Shown here one piece after another: positions 1 through 6,204 of a DNA stretch of 40,803 bases. The position numbers and the translations under genes are program-made. Location of the stretch: NCBI GenBank assembly GCA_964641125.1, contig CAZXMO010000027.1, positions 1 through 40,803 on the forward strand, read 5' to 3'. This DNA is from JBKHAJ01 sp964641125 (GTDB taxonomy: Bacteria > Spirochaetota > Spirochaetia > SPDA01 > CAZSGZ01). The notes beneath the pieces were generated by a model that saw only the letters and a program-made list of their open reading frames with translations, was not told the origin of the DNA and ran no database searches. How positions within the stretch are numbered: the stretch's first letter is position 1; each line of letters begins with the position of its first letter.

Positions 1-418
1 CGAATACCATCGCCGTGCACGGGGCCGCCCCCAGCAGGACGGCTCCTGCAAGATAATTTTTCGCCAGGTCCGGGGTAATGAAATTCTTAAAAACCACGTA
101 AAAGAAAAAAGAAGCAATTCCGAACATGGTAAAAGGTTTTATCAGCCAATTAGTAACCCATGTTACTAATAGACCTTTAGGGTTTTTCCCGGCGTTTTTT
201 ATGCTTGTAAAATCAACTTTCATCATCATGGGATAAATCATCAGCCAGATTAATATCGCGATGGGAATCGACACCCTCGCATATTCGAACCTGCCGAGAA
301 ATGCCGGTATCGAAGGTAAAAATCTTCCAATCGCCAAACCTACCGCCATACATAAGACTACCCAAAGTGTGAGATATTTTTCAAAAACACTTATTCCTGC
401 TGTCTTATTTTTTTTCAT
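1..418 (-). CDS. acr3: ACR3-family arsenite efflux permease, first copy (N-terminal part; cut by window edge)
   Basis: Reading from ATG at 418 gives 139 codons open to the window edge, so only the N-terminal third is present. It would export arsenite across the inner membrane as an oxyanion/proton antiporter. Two hydrophobic segments are followed by a MIYPMMMKVDF stretch, typical of ACR3, then NWLIKPFTMFG, and near the cut APCTAMVF, which holds the cysteine essential in characterised ACR3 pumps. The start has an AAGGAG ribosome binding site about nine bases upstream. It lies 26 bases after arsR in the same direction, so the two form an operon. It is clearly related to, but divergent from, the second ACR3 at 1824-3014, and its base composition is visibly more AT-rich than most of the window. 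Confidence 0.9.
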   Translation of the reverse strand, partial: MKKNKTAGISVFEKYLTLWVVLCMAVGLAIGRFLPSIPAFLGRFEYARVSIPIAILIWLMIYPMMMKVDFTSIKNAGKNPKGLLVTWVTNWLIKPFTMFGIASFFFYVVFKNFITPDLAKNYLAGAVLLGAAPCTAMVF

Positions 419-444
419 AATAGAGTCTCCTTCTTCCTGTAATT

Positions 445-840
445 TTAATCTTTGCACCGATTTTGAAAGGAAAAACAGACGCAGGTCTCTTTTTCATCCA
501 TCAAACCGTCGATCATTCGGTGCAGGTCTTCTTTACCTTCACGGTTTATCGTGTAATACATCCAGGTCGCGTCTTTTCTATTCGAAACCAGCCCGCATTC
601 GATAAGGACCTTCATGTGATGGGAAAGCGTGGATTGTGAAATAGCGATATAATCCAGTATTTCACAGGCACACAACTCTCCGCATGAAATCAAGTCGATA
701 ATTTGAAGACGGACCGGCTCGCTCAGTGCCTTGAAAATTTTCGATTCCTTCGCAAAAGCGGTCCTTGGTTCTCCGGACTGCTCACGGATGTGGTTGTCAT
801 TAAGGACAACCGTGCTCCTTCCTGTTTTTTTCCGCTTCAT
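445..840 (-). CDS. arsR: ArsR/SmtB-family metalloid-responsive repressor
   Basis: A 131-residue winged-helix repressor counted from ATG 840. The middle holds an ArsR-type core (FKALSEPVRLQIIDLI, then SQSTLSHHMKVLIECGLV as recognition helix and wing entry). The metal-sensing motif ELCACE carries Cys57 and Cys59, with Cys53 just before it, matching the CxC arsenite site of classical ArsR. The C-terminal tail ETCVCFSFQNRC adds a second CxC plus a cysteine, possibly another thiol site. A TTG at 876 in the same frame would give 143 residues, but that stretch overlaps promoter-like sequence, so ATG 840 is preferred; no strong ribosome binding site precedes either. It should repress itself and the downstream acr3 until As(III) or Sb(III) binds. 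Confidence 0.9.
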   Translation of the reverse strand: MKRKKTGRSTVVLNDNHIREQSGEPRTAFAKESKIFKALSEPVRLQIIDLISCGELCACEILDYIAISQSTLSHHMKVLIECGLVSNRKDATWMYYTINREGKEDLHRMIDGLMDEKETCVCFSFQNRCKD

Positions 841-848
841 GAGATGAA

Positions 849-895
849 ATGTATACCAAATATCGATAGCGGTCAATATCTATATTCATCGATAT
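849..895 (-). promoter_or_regulatory. Putative arsR promoter with inverted-repeat operator
   Basis: On the minus strand a TTGACC hexamer (877-872) is followed 17 bases later by ATACAT (854-849). Inverted arms ATATCGAT (860-867) and ATCGATAT (888-895) flank the -35 region. This is the expected arrangement for an autoregulated ArsR promoter. The assignment rests on pattern only. Confidence 0.45.
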
Positions 896-991
896 CATAT
901 ATCCAGTTTTTGTTCACCTATTTTTCTTTAGTCTTAGTCCGTGCGTACGTGTTGCACCCGATAAAACATCTTAAAGCACCGCGCTGAACGG

Positions 992-1816
992 TTAATTTGC
1001 GTTTATACAGAACCTAAGACCGAGCATTCCGGAGGTCCGTTCCGGGGACATCGACCGAATCGGAGGAGATACGGCGCAGGAACATTGAACGGACCGGAAC
1101 GCCTCTCCCCCGCCGCGCCAGCTCCGGGCACTATCTTCACCGTCCGTACCCCGGTCGAAACACCACTCGGAGTTCAAGCCGTCGATGTCGGGGAAGAGCC
1201 ACCGCCGCTTAGGATTTCCCTCTTCATCATACTCATATATTTCCATACGGTAGGCAGTCTCCCATACCGCCGTGGCGAGCAGTCTGAATCCCGCTGCGTC
1301 GGGGTTGACGAACGGGTCGTCCGTAACGGCGGAGTTTTTCGCCCGCCGGACAGGAACGGTATAGGCTGCGTCGGTATAGTAGACCGGTTCGAGAGGCTCG
1401 GTGATATCGAGGTCCGAGCCGTGTACGTTGTACCATTCGGTAAAGGCGTTCATCCACGTCGCCGCGTCCTTCCAGTTGATGCTCACAACAGGTTCATATT
1501 CATTGGATTCGGGTGCTTTCTCGATCGAATACGCCGGGTACGGCCGGCCGGGATTTGTGAAGGAATATCTCCCCTCACCGCGGGCGGGATCTTCCGCCCA
1601 GTCCCGGACCGTGCTCCATAATTCATAAGAGACGAGACGTTCAGCCACAAAGCAGTTGCCTACAGAGATCAGGGTCAACTCTCCAGCTTCCGTTGAAAGT
1701 GTCCGCCCCGCTGCAGCTCCTTCCCGCTCTTTCTCTCCGCATTGGAGGAACAATAAAAGCGGAACGAGAATAACCGCGGGCAGGAGCCGCCGCATGCGGG
1801 ACGACAGACGGCGCAT
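992..1816 (-). CDS. Lipoprotein with degenerate FGE-sulfatase (formylglycine-generating enzyme-like) fold
   Basis: This 274-residue protein begins with a basic stretch and a hydrophobic segment ending in LLFLQC, a lipobox with the lipidated cysteine near residue 26. The rest follows the FGE-sulfatase/SUMF1 layout: EPVVSINWKDAATWMNAF, later AGFRLLATAVWETAYR in place of the family's RLPTEAEWE block, NSEWCFDRG, and a C-terminal GLRFCIN. The PTE segment is changed and I see no clear active-site cysteine pair, so it is probably a binding or scaffold version rather than a formylglycine-forming enzyme. Seven bases separate it from the acr3 upstream, so the two are probably co-transcribed. Whether it has any role in arsenic handling cannot be told from sequence. 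Confidence 0.65.
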   Translation of the reverse strand: MRRLSSRMRRLLPAVILVPLLLFLQCGEKEREGAAAGRTLSTEAGELTLISVGNCFVAERLVSYELWSTVRDWAEDPARGEGRYSFTNPGRPYPAYSIEKAPESNEYEPVVSINWKDAATWMNAFTEWYNVHGSDLDITEPLEPVYYTDAAYTVPVRRAKNSAVTDDPFVNPDAAGFRLLATAVWETAYRMEIYEYDEEGNPKRRWLFPDIDGLNSEWCFDRGTDGEDSARSWRGGGEAFRSVQCSCAVSPPIRSMSPERTSGMLGLRFCINAN

Positions 1817-1823
1817 ACCCCCG

Positions 1824-3014
1824 CTACGCCGCCTTTTCCTTCGGGAACCAGTGCACGGTCCGCTTGCAGATGCCGACGAGCATCAGCATGACCGGTACTT
1901 CGATCAGTACCCCCACAACCGTCGCGAGGGCCGCTCCGGAGGAAAGTCCGAAGAGCATGGCCGCCGTGGCTATCGCCACCTCGAAATGGTTCGAAGCTCC
2001 GATCATCGCGGAAGGGGCCGCGTATTCGTAGGGGAGTTTCAACAGCTTCGCCCCGGCGTACCCGAGCCAGAAAATCAGGTTCGTCTGGATGAAAAGGGGT
2101 ATCGCTATCCACAGGATTGTCAGGGGATTGCTCACGATGACATCACCCTTGAAGGAGAAGAGCAGAATAAGGGTCAAAAGGAGGGCGATGATGGTTATCG
2201 GGGTCAGAACGTGGAGAAACTTTTCTTTGAACCAGTCGATCCCCTTGCGTTTGATTATCAGCTTCCGGGAGATGAAGCCCGCGACGAGGGGAAGGGCCAC
2301 GTAGATTCCAATAGAGAGGAGAAGCGCCTGCCAGGGCACCGGAAGCCGTCCGACGCCTAAGAGAAAACCGCCTAATACACCGTAGAGAACGAGCATGGTC
2401 AGGGAGTTGATCGCCACCATGACCAGGGTAAGCCCGTCGTTTCCCCGGGCCAGATACCCCCACACTAAGACCATCGCCGTACACGGCGCGATCCCTAAGA
2501 GGATAGCTCCGGCGAGGTAGCTCCGCCACAGCGGGATCTCGAGCATCTTAATCCCTTCGTGGAGGACGACCGTTCCCGCCCCGTGCTCCGCGCCGAGGGG
2601 AAGATCGAGACCGAAGGGCATCTTGACGAGATCTACCGCCTCCGGACCGATAAATCCCCGAAACAGCACCCCTAAAAAAAGGATCGCTATCCCGTACATG
2701 GTAAAGGGTTTGACCGCCCAATTGAGGAACAAGGTAAGCCCGACCGGTTTTCCGCTTTTTCCCGCTTTTATCACTTCGGTGAAATCGATCTTTACCATGA
2801 TCGGGTATATCATCAGAAAGAGGGCTATGGCGATGGGAATGGATATTATCGGCGCGCCTTTTACGTATATGGCAAACCCGTCGAGGGTCGTCGCGAAGGA
2901 CGGAGCGACTTTTCCGAGGAAAATCCCGATCCCGATGCATACTATCACCCACAGGGTCAGGTAACGCTCAAAGAAACCCATGCTCTTTGAGCTTCTTTCA
3001 TCCATATTCTTCAT
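1824..3014 (-). CDS. acr3: ACR3-family arsenite efflux permease, second copy
   Basis: A full-length pump of 396 residues with about ten membrane segments. ACR3 hallmarks are GFFERYLTLWVIVCIGIG at the N-terminus, LMIYPIMVKIDF, NWAVKPFTMYG, GIAPCTAMVLVWGYLARG with the conserved cysteine, and a late segment APSAMIGASNHFEVAIA. The frame is open further upstream to 3131, but ATG 3014 has GGAGGAG nearby and gives the normal family length; the longer start would run into the promoter. It shares a divergent promoter region with the thioredoxin lipoprotein at 3158 and is followed by the FGE-like lipoprotein. Having two ACR3 genes about 1.4 kb apart suggests either stepwise acquisition or pumps with different regulation. 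Confidence 0.93.
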   Translation of the reverse strand: MKNMDERSSKSMGFFERYLTLWVIVCIGIGIFLGKVAPSFATTLDGFAIYVKGAPIISIPIAIALFLMIYPIMVKIDFTEVIKAGKSGKPVGLTLFLNWAVKPFTMYGIAILFLGVLFRGFIGPEAVDLVKMPFGLDLPLGAEHGAGTVVLHEGIKMLEIPLWRSYLAGAILLGIAPCTAMVLVWGYLARGNDGLTLVMVAINSLTMLVLYGVLGGFLLGVGRLPVPWQALLLSIGIYVALPLVAGFISRKLIIKRKGIDWFKEKFLHVLTPITIIALLLTLILLFSFKGDVIVSNPLTILWIAIPLFIQTNLIFWLGYAGAKLLKLPYEYAAPSAMIGASNHFEVAIATAAMLFGLSSGAALATVVGVLIEVPVMLMLVGICKRTVHWFPKEKAA

Positions 3015-3050
3015 ATCAGCTATTCTCCTCCGTGAAAGTATAGTATGAGC

Positions 3051-3125
3051 AGTATAATTATATATTGCTTCTTTGGCAATACTGCCAACAATATATTTGA
3101 CAAGCTTCCTCAACTTTTGTAATAT
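3051..3125. promoter_or_regulatory. Divergent promoters with perfect inverted-repeat operator between acr3 and the thioredoxin operon
   Basis: Plus strand: TTGACA (3097-3102), 17-base spacer, TAATAT (3120-3125), leading to the gene at 3158. Minus strand: TTGCCA (3079-3074), 17-base spacer, TATACT (3056-3051), leading to acr3. Between them sits TTGGCA-ATAC-TGCCAA (3073-3088), a perfect inverted repeat that overlaps the minus -35 and abuts the plus -35. One repressor bound there could control both directions; an ArsR-type protein is the natural candidate. Confidence 0.6.
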
Positions 3126-3157
3126 GCCCAAAAAGCAAAATACAAACGGAGGCCTGA

Positions 3158-3565
3158 ATGCCGCACAAAAAAACTTCTCTGCTGGTTACCGGATTATTTC
3201 TCGCCGTAATACTACTGACGTTCGGCTGCAGTAAATCCGGCGCCGAAGAACGGGACGGCGGTTCGGAAACCGCGAAGTCGGTAAAAGTGACGTTCATCGA
3301 ACTCGGTTCGGTCAACTGCGTTCCCTGCAGGATGATGCAGCCGGTCATGGACAAGCTGGAAGAAAATTTTCCGGAAGATGTGGAAGTCGTGTTCTATGAT
3401 GTATGGACAAAGGAACAAGAGCAATACGCCCGGGAATACGGAATACGGGCAATACCCACCCAGGTTTTTCTCGACGCGAACGGAGAAGAGTTCTTCCGGC
3501 ATGAAGGGTTCTTCCCGTACGAACAGGTCGTCGAAGTATTGGAGCGGAAGGGGGTAAAGAACTGA
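3158..3565 (+). CDS. Thioredoxin-fold lipoprotein (extracytoplasmic thiol-disulfide protein)
   Basis: A 135-residue protein with a basic N-terminus, a hydrophobic core and the lipobox LLTFGC (Cys24), so it is probably anchored on the outer face of the inner membrane. The rest is a thioredoxin domain with the redox pair CVPC at Cys54 and Cys57 and the cis-proline segment RAIPTQVF near residue 99. A GGAGG ribosome binding site precedes ATG 3158. Its stop overlaps the next start by one base (TGATG), so translation is coupled to the CcdA-like protein, the usual electron donor for such periplasmic thioredoxins. In an arsenic-linked island it may keep thiols of envelope metal-handling proteins reduced; that role is inferred from context. 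Confidence 0.85.
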   Translation: MPHKKTSLLVTGLFLAVILLTFGCSKSGAEERDGGSETAKSVKVTFIELGSVNCVPCRMMQPVMDKLEENFPEDVEVVFYDVWTKEQEQYAREYGIRAIPTQVFLDANGEEFFRHEGFFPYEQVVEVLERKGVKN

Positions 3566-4269
3566 TGCTCGAATTATTTACCCGCTTGACGTTGATGCTC
3601 GAAGCGTCACTTGTCGTCGCCCTCGCGGCCTCTTTCGTCTGGGGCGTTTTGAGCGTTGTCTTGAGCCCCTGTCATCTCGCGGGAATCCCCCTCATTATGG
3701 GGCATATCGTGACCCGGAGCGACGGAACGAAGAAAAAGGCGGGGGTAATGTCGCTCCTGTTCGCGGCGGGCATCCTCGTCACTCTTCTTATTATCGGCGT
3801 CGTCACCTCCCTGCTCGGGCGGATAGCCGGGCAGGCGGGCCCGGCGGTCACCTACATCGTCGGCGGTTTTCTCATCTTCTTCGGCATATATCTGACCGGG
3901 CTGCTCCCGTTCGATCTGTTCAACTATTCCCTGCAGCCTAAGATAATGAGGCGCGGCCTTTTTTCTTCCTTTCTGTTCGGTCTGATTTTCGGTTTAGCCC
4001 TCGGTCCCTGCACCTTCGCTTTCATGGCCCCGATGCTCGCCGTCGGATTTCAGTCCGCCCGGTCCGACCTCGTTTTCGCCTTTTCCCTGTTCGCCCTCTT
4101 CGCTGCCGGACATACCGCGGTAATCGTCGCGGCGGGCATTCTCACCGAGTCGGTCCGTTCACTTCTGAAATGGAACGAAAAAACCGGGACCCTCGGGATT
4201 GTAAAGCGAATATTCGGCGTTATCATCGCCGCGGCGGGAGTATACGTAATCGTTCAGGAGCTGATCTAA
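3565..4269 (+). CDS. ccdA: CcdA/DsbD-like membrane thiol-electron transporter
   Basis: 234 residues and about six membrane helices, the size of a CcdA-type stand-alone DsbD membrane domain. The two halves carry the conserved cysteines in LSPCHLAG (Cys36) and ALGPCTFAF (Cys149), the pair that passes electrons from cytoplasmic thioredoxin to the outside. It is coupled by a one-base overlap to the thioredoxin lipoprotein, its likely acceptor, while the cytoplasmic mini-thioredoxin at 4359 could be its donor. No cytochrome c maturation genes lie nearby, so a role in metalloid or thiol metabolism is more likely than cytochrome assembly. Confidence 0.87.
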   Translation: MLELFTRLTLMLEASLVVALAASFVWGVLSVVLSPCHLAGIPLIMGHIVTRSDGTKKKAGVMSLLFAAGILVTLLIIGVVTSLLGRIAGQAGPAVTYIVGGFLIFFGIYLTGLLPFDLFNYSLQPKIMRRGLFSSFLFGLIFGLALGPCTFAFMAPMLAVGFQSARSDLVFAFSLFALFAAGHTAVIVAAGILTESVRSLLKWNEKTGTLGIVKRIFGVIIAAAGVYVIVQELI

Positions 4270-4294
4270 AAGGTGCTTAAAATCCACTGAGATG

Positions 4295-4323
4295 TTGACA
4301 AGTTCCGCTTTCTTGGTTATATT
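4295..4323 (+). promoter_or_regulatory. Sigma-70 promoter upstream of the mini-thioredoxin, similar to the one at 3097
   Basis: TTGACA (4295-4300), exactly 17 bases, then TATATT (4318-4323). The spacer begins AGTTCC, matching AGCTTCC in the promoter at 3097-3125, and the bases after -10 (GCCAAATAG) resemble the GCCCAAAAAG there and a half-site of the TTGGCA/TGCCAA repeat. The two transcription units are therefore likely to be co-regulated. Confidence 0.6.
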
Positions 4324-4358
4324 GCCAAATAGAAACAAGCACAAGCGGAGGAAATGCT

Positions 4359-4598
4359 ATGAAAATACAGATTCTCGGAACAGGATGTCCGAAATGCAAC
4401 GCCCTCGAACGGAACGCCCGGGAGGCAGTGGAAAAGACCGGCATTCAGGTTGATATCGAAAAGATAACGGACCTCGACGCCATCATGGAGATGGGCGTTA
4501 TGGTAACTCCCGCCTTAGCCGTCGACGGCGAGGTAAAAAAGGCCGGAAAAGTCATGACCGCGGAAGAAATCGCGGCGATCATCAAGGAGGGAAACTGA
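4359..4598 (+). CDS. Mini-thioredoxin (redox-active disulfide protein)
   Basis: A 79-residue single-domain thioredoxin fold of the archaeal/anaerobe small thioredoxin type. The active site is GTGCPKC (Cys10, Cys13) right after the first strand, and VMVTPALAV supplies the cis-proline loop. It has no signal peptide, so it is cytoplasmic. An AGCGGAGG ribosome binding site precedes ATG 4359. It heads a unit with the DGC protein (one base between stop and start) and the permease. Small thioredoxins of this kind commonly sit beside ArsP-type permease genes; it may reduce the CcdA-like protein or deliver thiols to the permease. Confidence 0.85.
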   Translation: MKIQILGTGCPKCNALERNAREAVEKTGIQVDIEKITDLDAIMEMGVMVTPALAVDGEVKKAGKVMTAEEIAAIIKEGN

Positions 4599-4599
4599 T

Positions 4600-4980
4600 A
4601 TGTCAGAATGCAGCTGCGGAGGTGCAACACCGACTAGATTGATATACGCGTGTTCCGGGGCCGCGAATACCGGGTATTTAGCCGACAGTGCGGCACGAAA
4701 GATGATGAGGGACGGAACGGGGAAGATGACGTGTTTAGCGGCGATAGGCGCGGAGTTGTCCGGCTTTGTCGAATCCGCTAAGGCCGCGGAATCGAATATC
4801 GTCATCGACGGATGCCGGGTATCCTGCGGGAAAAAGATATTCGAAAAAATGGGTCTTCCTTTTATCCATTATAAGACGACCGATTACGGCGTTGAAAAAG
4901 GGAAAACTGAAATTACCGAAGAGGTCGTAAACAAGGTTTCCCGTGAAATAACGGAGACGGTGGCAGATGGCGGACGCTGA
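4600..4980 (+). CDS. DGC-domain putative zinc-binding protein
   Basis: 126 residues, cysteine-rich. It starts SECSCGG, has IYACSGAANTGYLAD, then KMTCLAAIGA and the family-defining DGC segment VIDGCRVSCGKK (Cys72, Cys76). These four cysteine-bearing blocks match the DGC family, named for its Asp-Gly-Cys motif and predicted to bind zinc; its biochemical role is not established. It lies between the mini-thioredoxin and the permease, and its 3' end overlaps the permease start by 14 bases. A thiol-rich metal chaperone or sensor handing metalloid to the permease is plausible but unproven. Confidence 0.8.
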   Translation: MSECSCGGATPTRLIYACSGAANTGYLADSAARKMMRDGTGKMTCLAAIGAELSGFVESAKAAESNIVIDGCRVSCGKKIFEKMGLPFIHYKTTDYGVEKGKTEITEEVVNKVSREITETVADGGR

Positions 4981-6187
4981 AAAAAACACCGAACCGGGAT
5001 TGTTGATGCGGTTCTGGGTAGAAAAGAAAAATCGTCTTCTCGTTCTTCTAACCGGAATCTTCCTCGTCGCCTACTTCATGCCCTGGACCGCGCCGAGGGT
5101 AACCGCGGCGCTCCACGAGTCCTTTTTCATGCTCGCCGAATACGCGAGGGAGCATGTGCTGCTCTGCTTAGTCCCGGCCTTCTTCATAGCCGGGGCCATC
5201 ATGGTGTTTCTGAACCAGCAGGCGGTCGTCAAATACCTAGGTCCCGATGCGCCGAAGCCGGTGGCCTACAGTGTAGCCTCGGTTTCCGGCTCTATTCTCG
5301 CGGTCTGCTCGTGTACCGTCCTTCCGCTGTTCAAAGGGATTTACAAAAAAGGCGCGGGGATCGGACCCGCCGTCTCGTTTCTCTACTCCGGGCCGGCGAT
5401 AAATATTTTAGCCATAATACTGACCGCTAAAGTCTTAGGGTTCCAGCTCGGTGTCGCGAGGGCCGTCGGAGCGGTAGTTTTCGCCTTCATCATCGGCCTG
5501 TTGATGCACCTGATCTTCCGTAAGGAAGACGCAGAGCGGGTCACCAACACCGCCATGTTTCAGGCACCGGAGGAAGAGGAGCGGGGACTCGGCAAGACCG
5601 TCATCTATATGGCGAGCATGATCGGTATTCTTATTTTTCTGAACTGGGCCCCCTCGAGCGGCTCATCGGCGGTATGGGACTTCATCTACCGATGGAAATA
5701 CCTTATTACCGGAGCTTTCGCCCTGGTCCTTCTCTATACCCTAATACGCTGGTTCAAACGGAACGAACTGAAGGATTGGGTGACCGCGACGAGGGATTTC
5801 GCCGTTCAGATCCTTCCCCTGCTGTTCGCCGGAGTAATGGTCGCGGGCTTCCTTTTGGGGCGGCCCGGACACATGGCGCTGCTCCCGGAAGAATGGATCG
5901 CGAAGGCGGTGGGCGGGAATTCAATACTGTCCAACGCGATAGCGAGCGTCTCCGGCGCTTTGATGTACTTCGCTACCTTGACCGAGGTCCCGATCATGCA
6001 GGGCCTCATCGGAGCGGGTATGGGTCAGGGACCGGCTTTGGCCCTGCTGTTGGCGGGACCGTCGATGTCCCTTCCCTCGCTTCTCGTAATCGGGGGCGAG
6101 CTCGGTCTCAAGAAAACGTCGGTCTACGTTCTTATCGTCGTGGTTATGTCCACCCTCGCGGGAATGCTCTACGGAGCGATGGTGTAG
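4967..6187 (+). CDS. ArsP/DUF318-type permease (putative organoarsenical or metal efflux)
   Basis: A 406-residue membrane protein with about eight to ten helices. The diagnostic block AVCSCTVLPLFKGIYKKG (Cys114, Cys116) is followed by GPAVSFLYSGPAINILAI, and near the end ALLLAGPSMSLPSLLVI repeats the pattern. Characterised ArsP proteins use such cysteines to export trivalent methylarsenite, while other family members have been linked to copper or zinc. The start overlaps the DGC gene by 14 bases, so the two are translationally coupled. Context (ArsR, two ACR3, thioredoxins) favours arsenic. The C-terminus faces parC convergently with only 17 bases between, and I see no convincing terminator there. 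Confidence 0.82.
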   Translation: MADAEKNTEPGLLMRFWVEKKNRLLVLLTGIFLVAYFMPWTAPRVTAALHESFFMLAEYAREHVLLCLVPAFFIAGAIMVFLNQQAVVKYLGPDAPKPVAYSVASVSGSILAVCSCTVLPLFKGIYKKGAGIGPAVSFLYSGPAINILAIILTAKVLGFQLGVARAVGAVVFAFIIGLLMHLIFRKEDAERVTNTAMFQAPEEEERGLGKTVIYMASMIGILIFLNWAPSSGSSAVWDFIYRWKYLITGAFALVLLYTLIRWFKRNELKDWVTATRDFAVQILPLLFAGVMVAGFLLGRPGHMALLPEEWIAKAVGGNSILSNAIASVSGALMYFATLTEVPIMQGLIGAGMGQGPALALLLAGPSMSLPSLLVIGGELGLKKTSVYVLIVVVMSTLAGMLYGAMV

Positions 6188-6204
6188 CAGCGGGAAAAAC
6201 AGTG

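Noticed and set aside
901..985. Hairpin GTGC...GCAC (about 940-957) as a terminator after or before arsR
   Set aside because: Four-pair stem without a T run; too weak.
3015..3131. Longer N-terminus for the second ACR3 gene (start at 3131)
   Set aside because: The added 39 residues are not ACR3-like, overlap the divergent promoter elements, and ATG 3014 has a GGAGGAG ribosome binding site.
6188..6204. Bidirectional terminator between the permease and parC
   Set aside because: Only 17 bases separate the stops and no stable hairpin with a T run is visible.
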